A stretch of 64,000 bases of DNA from Peribacillus sp. ACCC06369 (lineage in GTDB: Bacteria; Bacillota; Bacilli; Bacillales; DSM-1321): assembly GCF_030348945.1 (NCBI RefSeq), contig NZ_JAUCEN010000002.1, positions 2,666,001 through 2,730,000 on the forward strand. The letters are read 5' to 3'. The position numbers and the translations under genes were made by a program. Below the pieces are notes generated by a model. The model saw nothing but the letters and a program-made list of their open reading frames with translations. It was not told the origin of the DNA and did no database searches. Of the stretch, positions 45,517 through 54,286 are shown piece by piece (position 1 is the first letter of the stretch; the number at the start of each line of letters is the position of its first letter).

Positions 45517-45978
45517 TTATTTTTCGTTTTCAAGGCTTTTTATCATTTGCCGTAACGCTCCCAGATGATAAGCAGAGTGGGCAATGGTCGCATTTACATT
45601 TGTCAGCCATTCCTCTAAATCGATTGAATCGATTTCTGCCAATAGAGTTACATATTCTTTATGTAATCCTTCCCTGATTTCAGCCCATTTCACCTCATCA
45701 ACAGCAGCAATGGTCCAGCTTTCGCCCCAATCTTTTTCAAAGTCTGCGCCACTGATCATTGTGCGGATCACCCATAAATAATATCGTATGTGGTCTGAGT
45801 GAGCAGCTATAGTCGATCCATTTATGGAAAGTGAAGCGTCTTTTGCGGTTAAACCATCAAGTGTCCCAAAAACCCCTGTATTCGGTCTTGATTCAGTATA
45901 ATAGCTCCCATCATTTCCGGGTCCCTCAAACGTTTCTTTCAAAAGCGTTTTGATTGAACTCGCTAACGTTTCGCCCAT
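45517..45978 (-). CDS. DinB-superfamily protein
   Basis: A 153-residue four-helix-bundle protein. The metal-site His residues fit AAHSDHIRYYLWV near residue 60 and IAHSAYHLGALRQMIK near the C-terminus, as in DinB/YfiT-like proteins. Members may be thiol-dependent hydrolases or transferases using bacillithiol; the reaction here is unknown. The ATG at 45978 is preferred because GAGGGGG is 7 nt away; a GTG three bases earlier is also in frame. It is monocistronic. Confidence 0.85.
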   Translation of the reverse strand: MGETLASSIKTLLKETFEGPGNDGSYYTESRPNTGVFGTLDGLTAKDASLSINGSTIAAHSDHIRYYLWVIRTMISGADFEKDWGESWTIAAVDEVKWAEIREGLHKEYVTLLAEIDSIDLEEWLTNVNATIAHSAYHLGALRQMIKSLENEK

Positions 45979-46267
45979 CACAATTCCCCCTCAAGTGTTT
46001 TAATCCACTCCATTACTATAATACACTAAGACAAATCAATAATCGTTTTTATATTGTAAAATAAATCCAAACATTTCACGAATGAAAGAGTTACACGCTC
46101 ACCGAAGCATTTGGAAGGTTAGGATTACAACGAACAAGAGAAAAACCTCACTTAAGTCTAATATTACTGGCTTGGATTAAAAAATATGATTAATTTTAAT
46201 TATCGACAGCTTCCTTTTACTTTCGAGTACAGTTCAAACGCTAAGGGGAGGGTAATTATTAAATAAC

Positions 46268-46311
46268 AAAAATAAGGCCATCTCCTAAATGATATGGACG
46301 GCCTTATTTTT
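46268..46311. terminator. terminator after the hypothetical gene at 46357
   Basis: A perfect 12-bp stem AAAAATAAGGCC/GGCCTTATTTTT with a 20-nt loop. A/T runs at both ends allow termination in both directions. The rest of 45982-46356 holds no gene. Confidence 0.82.
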
Positions 46312-46356
46312 ATCTGAAAATATGATTCATTCTTGAAAGCATGCCAAGCAAAGCCA

Positions 46357-46677
46357 TTAGTAGCTTTTCAAACGCTCCTCCAAGGACAAAATTCTAAACT
46401 TTAACTCTTGATTCGAGTCTAAGCCACCTATTACAATTTGGTTATCTTCCGTAATGGTGACATATCTGAAGGTCTCATCACCGTGGATCTTTATTTTTGT
46501 TTCCATTGTCGTTTCCATTTTTGCAAAGACTTCATCTGTGTATTTAAGTGGAAGAAAATCATCTAATCCTTCGTCGGGGCTGCCGAGCCACTTAAACATG
46601 AAATCTTTCAATGAATATTGTTCAATCATCGATAAATGATTTTTAAAAATTAATTTGTCAATTGTTATCTCTTTCAA
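46357..46677 (-). CDS. conserved-looking small protein of unknown function
   Basis: A 106-residue protein that I do not recognise. It begins MKEITIDKLIFKNHLSMIEQ, has a KWLGSPDEGLDDFLPLKYTD middle and ends in a charged helix (ELKFRILSLEERLKSY). No signal peptide, membrane helix or Cys pair is seen. The TTG at 46677 is favoured because GAGGAG lies 8 nt upstream; the GTG at 46686 overlaps that site. It is followed by a terminator and stands alone. Confidence 0.7.
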   Translation of the reverse strand: MKEITIDKLIFKNHLSMIEQYSLKDFMFKWLGSPDEGLDDFLPLKYTDEVFAKMETTMETKIKIHGDETFRYVTITEDNQIVIGGLDSNQELKFRILSLEERLKSY

Positions 46678-47063
46678 CTTAACCACTCCTCAATAATATA
46701 TAAAGTTTATATGGATAAACTCTTAACATCAAGGGTATTCCAATGACAAACGATTACATTTTGATTACTTGGTGACTAAATAAACCCATATATTCCGATA
46801 AATGGTTCAGGACAATGGGATGTGAGCTTTCCTGAAAAACAATTTGAAGGTAAATATTTTCTTTACTGGAGAAAAGAGTTGATTATTTAATGTCCTAGGG
46901 AAATACGCCTTGTATTACCATTAAGAGGAATTGATTCTGCAGTTGTCACCTTTTGTGCATAGCTTTTAATGTGACTTACTGAAATATTTTAATATTTGTT
47001 ACCTCTTTACTGACTGTACAAACAAAAAGATTCATTCTATAAAACGTTCATTCCAGTCAAAAA

Positions 47064-47095
47064 CAGCCTCCATTTCTTTAAGGAAATGAAGGCTG
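47064..47095 (-). terminator. terminator of the OsmC-like gene
   Basis: CAGCCT-c-CATTTC pairs with GAAATG-a-AGGCTG around TTTAAG, and TTTTTGACT follows on the minus strand. Of 46687-47063, no gene was recognised. Confidence 0.78.
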
Positions 47096-47145
47096 CTTTT
47101 CTTAAACGATAAATCTAATAACAATTTACTCATAAATGATAGTGC

Positions 47146-47571
47146 TTAGATTTCTTGTTTTCCTTTAACTCCATTTATTGAATAGCTCATTTTAATGTTG
47201 GCATTTAATGAGTGATATACTGAACAGTAGGTATTTTTCGACAATTGAATCGCACGGACCACTTTATCTTCAGGCAGTTCCCCCTCCAATAAATAGTGGA
47301 TATTAAAATCGGTAAAACGTTTTGGATGGTTTTCTGCCCGTGACCCTTCTATTTCTATTTGAAAGGCCATTGTTTCAAATCGCATTTTTTTCAAAATCAT
47401 TACAATATCTATTCCTGTGCACCCGGCAAGGGAATGTAACAGTAACTCTGTGGGTCTTGCTCCACTATTTTTTCCTCCTACTTCTTCGGCAGCATCGATC
47501 TTTATTTCATGTCCTGACGGAGTTGTGCCAGAAAAGGCCATTTCCCCTGTCCATGTAATCATTGTTTTCAT
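47146..47571 (-). CDS. OsmC/Ohr-family protein
   Basis: A 141-residue peroxiredoxin-like protein. The two conserved Cys are in HSLAGCTGIDIVMIL (about residue 51) and STYCSVYHSL-like NTYCSVYHSL near residue 117. The YhfA/OsmC branch reduces organic hydroperoxides or has unknown roles. The start at 47571 lies 11 nt after GGGAGG; a TTG at 47580 is in frame but only 2 nt from that site. Confidence 0.88.
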   Translation of the reverse strand: MKTMITWTGEMAFSGTTPSGHEIKIDAAEEVGGKNSGARPTELLLHSLAGCTGIDIVMILKKMRFETMAFQIEIEGSRAENHPKRFTDFNIHYLLEGELPEDKVVRAIQLSKNTYCSVYHSLNANIKMSYSINGVKGKQEI

Positions 47572-47894
47572 TTGTATCAATTCCTCCCTTTCTTATTGTT
47601 TTGTCCTAAAAATAGTCCACATGTCTATTTAATGAAAGTACAGGTCAATTAAGTATTAAATAATATTTTCCCCATTATTTCCCCATTATTTATCGAGGTT
47701 TTATTCATTTGGATAATTTGCTCAATTGGTACTTCTACACAGGAGATGGTTTTTGCATTGTATTCATTTCAAAAAATAGTAGAGATAACTTGTGATGAAA
47801 AGCTTTCAATACCTTATATTCTTCCCGCAATCCCTTCTTAGTTAGTCATATAAAACTTAAGACATCATTTCGACAGGATTCTATCTATAACCTT

Positions 47895-49514
47895 CTACCA
47901 TGAAGTTTTATAGTTTCCTATTCCATTCAAAGGAGTTTTATAACTATTATTTTCTCCATCTTGCCAAGTAATATTACCATTTTCATCTTTTATGACGAAC
48001 TTGAATTCATAGTATCGATCTGCGGCTAAACGGAATGTTCCGCTCCAGCTGCCTTCTTTATTTTGTGTGAGTTTATATTCGTAATCTTCTGGATTCCATC
48101 GGCCTATTTCTCCTCTATCCCCAATTAAGTAGACTCCCTGTTTGGAAGGTACATTTTCAACTGTGAATGTAACTGGAATCGATTTGCCTTCCAATTTATC
48201 TGCCATCATCCTGAACTCATTTGTTGGATTTCCTTCATCATCGAATAAATATGACATCCTTAGCAAGGTAAAGCCCTCAAAATCATAGTTAAAAACCATT
48301 TCTGCTATATTGTCAAAGCCCCATTCATTATTGATCAGTGGGAGTGCGTTTTCCCCGTTTAATGAAATTCCTTTTTGATTGGCTAAAGTGGCAATATGGG
48401 TCACCAACGTTTTAGGAGCACTATATGATGGTGCATTATGTGCGTCTTGATCTCCCATTTCCAAACAGGTGAACGTGAGGGCCATATTGGATTTCTTAAA
48501 CTGATTCAGTAGTTGGGAGTAGTTATAGTACCCTGCACTATATTCTGCTGAATGCGGCATTACTGGATCGTTCATTTTCCAATGGACACCTGAGATTTTA
48601 GCTCCGATTGGTACGCCAAAGACTTCATCAAAATGTTTATGGGCAAATTTCGAGATTTTTGAAAGATGTTTTTCAAGTGCACCTTGATACCACTGCATGA
48701 AATCTTTTCCAAATTGTTTGTCGACTGCTCCTCCTCTTGTGAAAAATTCATCCCCGTTACCTGGCGGCTGAATCTCCCTCCAGTTTTTATAATTTTTGCC
48801 CCAAGCAGCATTTAATTTTTTTATCGTTGAATACTTCTCTCTCATGGTAAGCCTGAAATCCCGTTTCGCCCCTTCTGTATAAGCTTGAAGCTGTCCCCTT
48901 TCAGGATATTCCCAGCCATCTGCATTTTGATAGGAGGGATATCTTAGTTCCCCAGCTGGACCTGCACTTAGATATATTTTAGCTATTAAATCCTTCTCAT
49001 CAGCAAAGTTTTTTGCAAAGGATTTGTACAATTCTTCGTATTGATCAGCTGTACCTTCCCACCAAGGAGCAAGTACCTCCTTATTCCAGTAACCACTTTC
49101 ACTCTTGAATGCCATGTTTTCGGCAGAGTCTATATTCCAAAGCCAACTCGGGATGGGATAGTTACAATCATCTCCCACATTACCGCCGCATTGATGTGTA
49201 GATAAAATGGGCACCCATTTTAAACCGGAAGCTTTCACTGTCTCCCCATATTTTTTATAATAAGACCAATCAAATTGATTATCTTTTTTACTCTCGACCA
49301 ATCCCCACCAGATATCTGTCGTTATTGCGTATACTCCATTTTCCTTCAACTGAATCAACTTTGCTTCAAATGCATCCCAATCTGTTATTTCACCCAATGG
49401 GGCCATCACATAAAGCTTGTAATCTGGTTTTACTTCTGCTGATCCGGGTGAAGTACTTGATAATGGAACGAAATACAGCATGAAGGTAAAAACGCCAATA
49501 GATAATTTTTTCAT
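47895..49514 (-). CDS. secreted beta-amylase (GH14) with starch-binding CBM20
   Basis: A 539-residue extracellular enzyme that releases maltose from starch chain ends. A signal peptide covers about residues 1-26 (MKKLSIGVFTFMLYFVPLSS, cleavage near SAEV). The GH14 barrel spans about 30-430, with the general acid Glu 189 in AGPAGELRYPSY and the general base Glu 388 in LNGENALPL. The flexible-loop Cys/Gly segment THQCGGNVGDDCNYPIPSW lies near 107-125. A CBM20 domain covers about 437-539. The size matches the B. cereus enzyme. A cre site lies 58 bp upstream, so glucose repression is likely. Confidence 0.95.
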   Translation of the reverse strand: MKKLSIGVFTFMLYFVPLSSTSPGSAEVKPDYKLYVMAPLGEITDWDAFEAKLIQLKENGVYAITTDIWWGLVESKKDNQFDWSYYKKYGETVKASGLKWVPILSTHQCGGNVGDDCNYPIPSWLWNIDSAENMAFKSESGYWNKEVLAPWWEGTADQYEELYKSFAKNFADEKDLIAKIYLSAGPAGELRYPSYQNADGWEYPERGQLQAYTEGAKRDFRLTMREKYSTIKKLNAAWGKNYKNWREIQPPGNGDEFFTRGGAVDKQFGKDFMQWYQGALEKHLSKISKFAHKHFDEVFGVPIGAKISGVHWKMNDPVMPHSAEYSAGYYNYSQLLNQFKKSNMALTFTCLEMGDQDAHNAPSYSAPKTLVTHIATLANQKGISLNGENALPLINNEWGFDNIAEMVFNYDFEGFTLLRMSYLFDDEGNPTNEFRMMADKLEGKSIPVTFTVENVPSKQGVYLIGDRGEIGRWNPEDYEYKLTQNKEGSWSGTFRLAADRYYEFKFVIKDENGNITWQDGENNSYKTPLNGIGNYKTSW

Positions 49515-49571
49515 AAAAACGCCAACCTTTCCCCTATAACTTATTCAATTGTGGAAATTTTCGAACGTTAT

Positions 49572-49585
49572 TGAAATCGCTTACT
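49572..49585. promoter_or_regulatory. CcpA cre site upstream of the beta-amylase gene
   Basis: On the minus strand AGTAAGCGATTTCA matches TGWAANCGNTNWCA at 13 of 14 positions. It lies 58-71 bp before the start codon, in the promoter region. Confidence 0.6.
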
Positions 49586-49717
49586 TGCATTCGGTCAATA
49601 AAGTATATCCTTTACTAGAAAGTATATTTGTTTTGGAAATATTTATCAATTACTTTGTGAGGAATACAGTCATTTGAAGTGAAAATTTAGTTCATAGCTC
49701 CTCAAAGAAAGAAAAAT

Positions 49718-49741
49718 GGATAGTCCTATAAAAGACTATCC
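49718..49741 (-). terminator. terminator of nirBD
   Basis: GGATAGTC pairs with GACTATCC around an 8-nt loop. On the minus strand it is followed by ATTTTTCTTTCTTT. It lies about 65 bp after the nirD stop. Confidence 0.8.
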
Positions 49742-49805
49742 AGTAGCGGGTTATATTTATTCACCAATATTTCTCATTTTCTATACCAATGTTTTACATG
49801 CATTT

Positions 49806-50123
49806 TTATAGAACAATATATACATCCCCATTTTCTATTGCAACATTGAATGTCTTTACGCAGCCATTATCAGGTTTTTGGACTTCTCCATTCACGACAC
49901 TGATTTTCCAGTCATGCATCGGGCAAAAGACGTGATCACCACTCACAATACCTTCCACCAGTACTCCACCTTTATGTGGGCAACGATTTTCAATAGCTCG
50001 GAATTCACCATTTGCTAAATGAAAAAGAGCAATTTCATGAGATCCTATCGTTACTGTTTTCCCCAGATTTTTTGGCATCTCATTTACTGTTGAAACCTTT
50101 ATCTTTTGAAGAGTTTTCCCCAT
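49806..50123 (-). CDS. nirD: assimilatory nitrite reductase small subunit (Rieske protein)
   Basis: A 105-residue Rieske-fold subunit. The 2Fe-2S ligands are visible as NRCPHKGG (about residues 46-53) and VFCPMHDW (about 65-72), the usual C-x-H and C-x2-H pattern. It partners NirB in reducing nitrite to ammonium (NasE in B. subtilis nomenclature). It starts 17 bp after the nirB stop in the same operon. Confidence 0.94.
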   Translation of the reverse strand: MGKTLQKIKVSTVNEMPKNLGKTVTIGSHEIALFHLANGEFRAIENRCPHKGGVLVEGIVSGDHVFCPMHDWKISVVNGEVQKPDNGCVKTFNVAIENGDVYIVL

Positions 50124-50140
50124 TTAGGATTCCCCCAAAT

Positions 50141-52558
50141 TCATTTATTTGATATAACTGGAATTTTCACTTTTTGAAATAAATCGGTTTGGATCGCATT
50201 GCTCTCAATAATTTCTTTCCACGGTTCTTGCAATACCGATAAGGCCTCATTTAAACGTTGATTAAGCTCAATCCTTTTTTGCTTATCACCGATAACCGCT
50301 TTAATGGTATCGAACCCTACACGCTCAACCCAGACAGACGTTCTTTCTAAATAGTTGGCAGTCTCTCGATAATGTTGGATGTATGCACCTGTAATTTCGA
50401 TTACCTCATCACTAGTTTTCACTTTGCATAATAATTCAGCAGCTCTTAAATGTGTTCCGCCGTTGCCGCCAATATAAATTTCCCACGCACCGTCAACACC
50501 GACAACACCAAGATCTTTGATTCCGGATTCAGCACAATTACGGGGGCATGCCGACACAGCCATTTTAACCTTATGCGGTGTGCCTACACGTTCAAATTTC
50601 TTCTCCAGGGCAATGCCCAATCCAATCGAATCTTGAGTGCCAAAGCGGCAAAAGTTTTCACCGACGCATGTTTTCACTGTTCGAAGGGTTTTTCCATAAG
50701 CATATCCAGAAGGCATATCCAGATCGGCCCAAACGCTTGGAAGATCGTCTTTCTCTACGCCGAACAAATCTATTCTCTGCCCGCCTGTGACCTTTAGTAA
50801 CTTAACATTATACTTATCGGCAACATTTGCTATTTTCCGTAATTGATCGGGATTAGTGACGCCGCCATACATTCTTGGCACAACAGAAAATGTACCGTCC
50901 TTTTGAATATTTGCATGTAACCTTTCATTTACATAGCGGGACTCTTTTTCATCTTCATATTCAACAGGATGAATCATACCTAAGTAATAGTTCAATGCCG
51001 GTTTACACTTCGAACATCCATCACTTGTATTCCAGCCGAGAACATTCATGACTTCTCGAGTATGGGTCAAATTCTTTTCGCGTATTTCGGCAACAACTTC
51101 ATCTCTAGTTAAAGTGGTGCAAGTGCATATGGATTCCTTTTGATTTGACTTGCTGAAATCATCGCCCAATGTAAGCTCCAGAATATCACCGACTAACGGC
51201 TTGCAACCCCCACATGATCTTGAAGCATTTGTGCAGCTTTTTACCTCATCAATACTTGTTAACCCTTTAGATTCGATAGCCGATACAATATCGCCCTTCG
51301 TTACACCATTACAGCCACAGATAATTTCTTCGTTTGACATCGCACTGACAAGACTAACACTGAGTTCTTCACTCGTTCCAGCTATTAAATATTCGGAAAC
51401 TTCGGCATTTTTATTGATCATGCTCAAAAGGTTATTGCTTTCCTTTGTATCCCCAAATAATACCGCACCAGAAATTTTTCCATTTCGGATCATTACTTTT
51501 TTGTAAGTACCGTTCCATTCATTAAATTCCTTGATTGATTTGGCTTTTTCATCCTCGAAAATTTCCCCCGCCGAAAATACATCAACACCAGATACTTTTA
51601 ACTTGGTAGACAGTACTGAACCCTCGTAAGCTTCGCCTTTAAGCCCGCAAATCCTTTTCGCTAACACTTTGCCCTGTTCATAAAGGGGAGCGACCAATCC
51701 ATACACCATCTCACGGTGTTCCGCACATTCACCAACGGCATAAATATTCGGGATTCCAGTCTCCATATAATCGTTCACAATAATTCCTCGATTGACAGGG
51801 ATGCCGCTATTTTTGGCCAATTGAATATTTGGTTTGATTCCAACTGCCATGACCACTAAATCGGCGCTGATTTCCTCACCATCGCTAAAGCGTAATCCTT
51901 TTACATCAGTCTCACCAAAAATCTCCTGCGTTTGTTTACCAAGATAAAAATTCATTCCCTGGCTTTCAAGTTCCTTTTGCAACATTTTTCCTGCTGTTGG
52001 ATCGAGCTGCCTATCCATCAAATATTCCGCAAGATGAATGACATCAACCTGCATACCTAGATTCAAAAGGCCTCTAGCTGCTTCAAGACCCAATAACCCT
52101 CCACCAATGACTGCTGCCTTTTTATTATTTTTTGAATATTCAATCATTTTTTCACAATCTTCTATATTTCGAAAAGCTGTCACTCCTTTTTTATCCGCCC
52201 CATTTATCGGTAGAATGAAAGGAATTGATCCGGTAGCTAAAATTAACTGATCATATTCGACTTTACGATTTCCATCTGAATATATGATTTGTTTTATTGT
52301 GTCGATATTCGTTACTGTTTCACCTGAAAACAGTGTAATATTGTTATCTTTGTACCAGTTCCAATCATTTATTGTAATATCATCTATCGACGTAGCACCT
52401 TGCAATACATTCGATAGTTGGATTCGATTGTAATTCGGATGTGGCTCACTTCCGAAGATAGTAACTTCATACCTTTCCGGTTGAATTTTCATAATTTCTT
52501 CTATACATCTAACTCCTGCCATGCCATTCCCAATTAGTACCAATTTTTGCTTCGTCAT
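50141..52558 (-). CDS. nirB: assimilatory nitrite reductase large subunit
   Basis: An 805-residue siroheme enzyme (NasD in B. subtilis) that reduces nitrite to ammonium with NAD(P)H. The order is FAD/NAD domain (about 1-300, VLIGNGMAGVRCIEEIMK and AAVIGGGLLGLEAARGLL), two BFD-like 2Fe-2S domains (CGCNGVTKGDIV with CGGCKP, and CTCTTLTRDEVV with CSKCKP), then the siroheme/4Fe-4S domain with Cys ligands in CVGENFC and ACPRNC. All four siroheme-domain Cys are kept, unlike the paralogue at 56550. A TnrA box lies 80 bp upstream. Confidence 0.96.
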   Translation of the reverse strand: MTKQKLVLIGNGMAGVRCIEEIMKIQPERYEVTIFGSEPHPNYNRIQLSNVLQGATSIDDITINDWNWYKDNNITLFSGETVTNIDTIKQIIYSDGNRKVEYDQLILATGSIPFILPINGADKKGVTAFRNIEDCEKMIEYSKNNKKAAVIGGGLLGLEAARGLLNLGMQVDVIHLAEYLMDRQLDPTAGKMLQKELESQGMNFYLGKQTQEIFGETDVKGLRFSDGEEISADLVVMAVGIKPNIQLAKNSGIPVNRGIIVNDYMETGIPNIYAVGECAEHREMVYGLVAPLYEQGKVLAKRICGLKGEAYEGSVLSTKLKVSGVDVFSAGEIFEDEKAKSIKEFNEWNGTYKKVMIRNGKISGAVLFGDTKESNNLLSMINKNAEVSEYLIAGTSEELSVSLVSAMSNEEIICGCNGVTKGDIVSAIESKGLTSIDEVKSCTNASRSCGGCKPLVGDILELTLGDDFSKSNQKESICTCTTLTRDEVVAEIREKNLTHTREVMNVLGWNTSDGCSKCKPALNYYLGMIHPVEYEDEKESRYVNERLHANIQKDGTFSVVPRMYGGVTNPDQLRKIANVADKYNVKLLKVTGGQRIDLFGVEKDDLPSVWADLDMPSGYAYGKTLRTVKTCVGENFCRFGTQDSIGLGIALEKKFERVGTPHKVKMAVSACPRNCAESGIKDLGVVGVDGAWEIYIGGNGGTHLRAAELLCKVKTSDEVIEITGAYIQHYRETANYLERTSVWVERVGFDTIKAVIGDKQKRIELNQRLNEALSVLQEPWKEIIESNAIQTDLFQKVKIPVISNK

Positions 52559-52637
52559 GTATTGTCCTCCAATAAGATTTTTTTGAAAGGATTATGTATT
52601 TGATTATAGGTGACGGCAATATTTATAACAACAATTG

Positions 52638-52654
52638 TGTTACATAATCTAACA
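52638..52654. promoter_or_regulatory. TnrA/GlnR box (nirB side)
   Basis: TGTTACATAATCTAACA fits the TGTNANAWWWTNTNACA consensus at every position. It lies 80-96 bp upstream of nirB, where TnrA activates in Bacillus. Confidence 0.88.
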
Positions 52655-52678
52655 TGATTTTTGAAAATTAATAATTAA

Positions 52679-52695
52679 TGTTAGTTTTTATTACA
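52679..52695. promoter_or_regulatory. TnrA/GlnR box (tnrA side)
   Basis: TGTTAGTTTTTATTACA fits the TnrA/GlnR consensus with one mismatch (position 7). It lies about 68 bp before the tnrA start and could serve autoregulation, as is known for B. subtilis tnrA. Confidence 0.75.
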
Positions 52696-52762
52696 AATAT
52701 TCAGAAAATTAGGATATAATATCATTATTGATCTAGCCTAAATCAAAAATGAGGTGATTTTC

Positions 52763-53092
52763 ATCGTTCAGCCACAAAAAGATTCTTATATTGACAGAAA
52801 AGTAATTTCCATAGGAGTAGTAAGAGAATTAACCGGTCTATCAGATAGACAAATTCGGTATTACGAAGAAAGAAAACTCGTTTTCCCCGAAAGGTCTAAA
52901 GGAGGTAGCCGTAAATACTCCTTTTCCGATGTCAAGGCATTAGTGGAAATCGCAGATAAAATAGAGGATGGAGTACAAACCAATGAAATTAGACAGGAAA
53001 AAATAAAGGAAAATAGAAAAATCGAACAGGAAAAAATGCGAAAGAAAATGCTGCAAGGTCAATTAAATGCACACTTTGGCACACGTAATTGA
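52763..53092 (+). CDS. tnrA: nitrogen-limitation regulator TnrA (MerR family)
   Basis: A protein of about 109 residues. [20 protein letters not shown] and [20 protein letters not shown] form the MerR-type DNA-binding domain, nearly as in B. subtilis TnrA/GlnR. The C-terminal [17 protein letters not shown] is the TnrA tail that binds feedback-inhibited glutamine synthetase, which separates it from GlnR. Start choice is unusual: GAGGTG (52751-52756) is a strong ribosome site whose normal spacing (6 nt) points to ATC at 52763. The GTG at 52754 lies inside the ribosome site. It is divergent from nirB, with two TnrA boxes between. Confidence 0.93.
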   Translation: MVQPQKDSYIDRKVISIGVVRELTGLSDRQIRYYEERKLVFPERSKGGSRKYSFSDVKALVEIADKIEDGVQTNEIRQEKIKENRKIEQEKMRKKMLQGQLNAHFGTRN

Positions 53093-53180
53093 TTTATGCT
53101 AGCGCTCCGGAAATATTAGCCGATCCAATACGGTTTTTATAACCGTCAATAGTTAGACTTCCATAAACCCATACAGTACG

Positions 53181-53208
53181 ACTGGACATGATATCATGTC
53201 CAGTTTTC
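53181..53208 (+). terminator. terminator of tnrA
   Basis: A perfect 24-base palindrome (ACTGGACATGAT and its complement, 53181-53204) is followed by TTTT. It lies about 90 bp after the tnrA stop. A second hairpin, CCCTTTTTTGG/CCAAAAAAGGG (53234-53244 and 53267-53277), follows and may end the leftward sumT transcript, though it has no T run on that strand. Confidence 0.75.
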
Positions 53209-53363
53209 AATTTTCATTGCAGTTGAACCATTCCCCTTTTTTGGATTAAAGAAGGGAAACTCAAACCCAAAAAAGGGACTATAAATACAGGACAGGGATC
53301 CCTTACAATTAAAGGGGAATTGACTAAATGCAAAATAACAAATATCCACTAATCATTCCACTT

Positions 53364-54134
53364 CTATGCAAACTCCTTATCTTCTTTCTTCTCTGAAAAC
53401 CATGATAATTTATCGGATAACTTCACCACTTCTCCTATTACAATCATTGCGGGATTAGCGACCTGCTCTTGTTTAACAAGCTCCACAATTGTATCGATTG
53501 TGCCTATAACAGTTCGTTGAAAACCTGTCGTTCCCTGTTCAATGACAGCTATAGCAGTTTGAGGGTCCTTTCCGCAGGATCGTAATTGGTTACATATATA
53601 AGGAAGGTTTTTAATACCCATATAAATAGCAATGGTGTCAACACCATTAGCCAAATGATTCCAGTGGATGTTATCAGGTTTACCAGTCACGCAGTGTCCC
53701 GAGACAATTGCGAAGGTACTCCCCCAATCCCTATGTGTCACGGGAATTCCTGCATAAGCTGGAGCAGCAATTCCAGATGTGATACCAGGAACTATTTCAA
53801 ATTGAATTCCGTGCTTTACTAGCTCTTCTGCCTCCTCGCCGCCTCGTCCAAAGATGAAAGGATCTCCCCCTTTTAGCCGAACGACCGTTTTTCCTTCCAT
53901 TGATTTACTAATTAACATTTGGTGAATGTCCCCTTGAGAGACACAATGGTTTCCAGGTGCTTTACCACAATAAATGAATTCAGCTTCGGCCTTCCCGTAT
54001 AACAGCAATTCACGATTTACCAATCGATCATACATGATAACATCTGCTTGTTTGATACATTTGGTTGCTTTGACAGTAATTAAGTCCGGATCACCGGGTC
54101 CAGCTCCAACAATATAGACCTTACCTTTTCCCAT
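53364..54134 (-). CDS. sumT: uroporphyrinogen-III C-methyltransferase
   Basis: A 256-residue SAM-dependent enzyme (NasF/CobA type) that makes precorrin-2, the siroheme precursor needed by NirB. Motifs are VGAGPGDPDLITVKA (about residues 9-23), VVRLKGGDPFIFGRGGEEAE (about 81-100) and GIAAPAYAGIPVTHR. The N-terminal start follows AAAAAAGGGG-type sequence. It is the last gene of the nasA-nasB-nasC-sumT run and 152 bp after nasC. Confidence 0.94.
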   Translation of the reverse strand: MGKGKVYIVGAGPGDPDLITVKATKCIKQADVIMYDRLVNRELLLYGKAEAEFIYCGKAPGNHCVSQGDIHQMLISKSMEGKTVVRLKGGDPFIFGRGGEEAEELVKHGIQFEIVPGITSGIAAPAYAGIPVTHRDWGSTFAIVSGHCVTGKPDNIHWNHLANGVDTIAIYMGIKNLPYICNQLRSCGKDPQTAIAVIEQGTTGFQRTVIGTIDTIVELVKQEQVANPAMIVIGEVVKLSDKLSWFSEKKEDKEFA

Positions 54135-54286
54135 CCTTTTTCCCCTTTTTTGATAGTCATGAATAAGCGCCTTTTTCCTTAAAACTTCATTGGTATGGAA
54201 TACAGTCCGCTTAGGCTCTATCTTATTAGATTTTGATTAAACTAGATTTTGATAATTGATTATGTTGAATGGGAAGTAATCTCCCT

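Noticed and set aside
45362..45677. Plus- and minus-strand frames of 68-96 codons near the repeats
   Set aside because: They run through repeat sequence and antisense to the DinB gene; skewed composition comes from the repeats.
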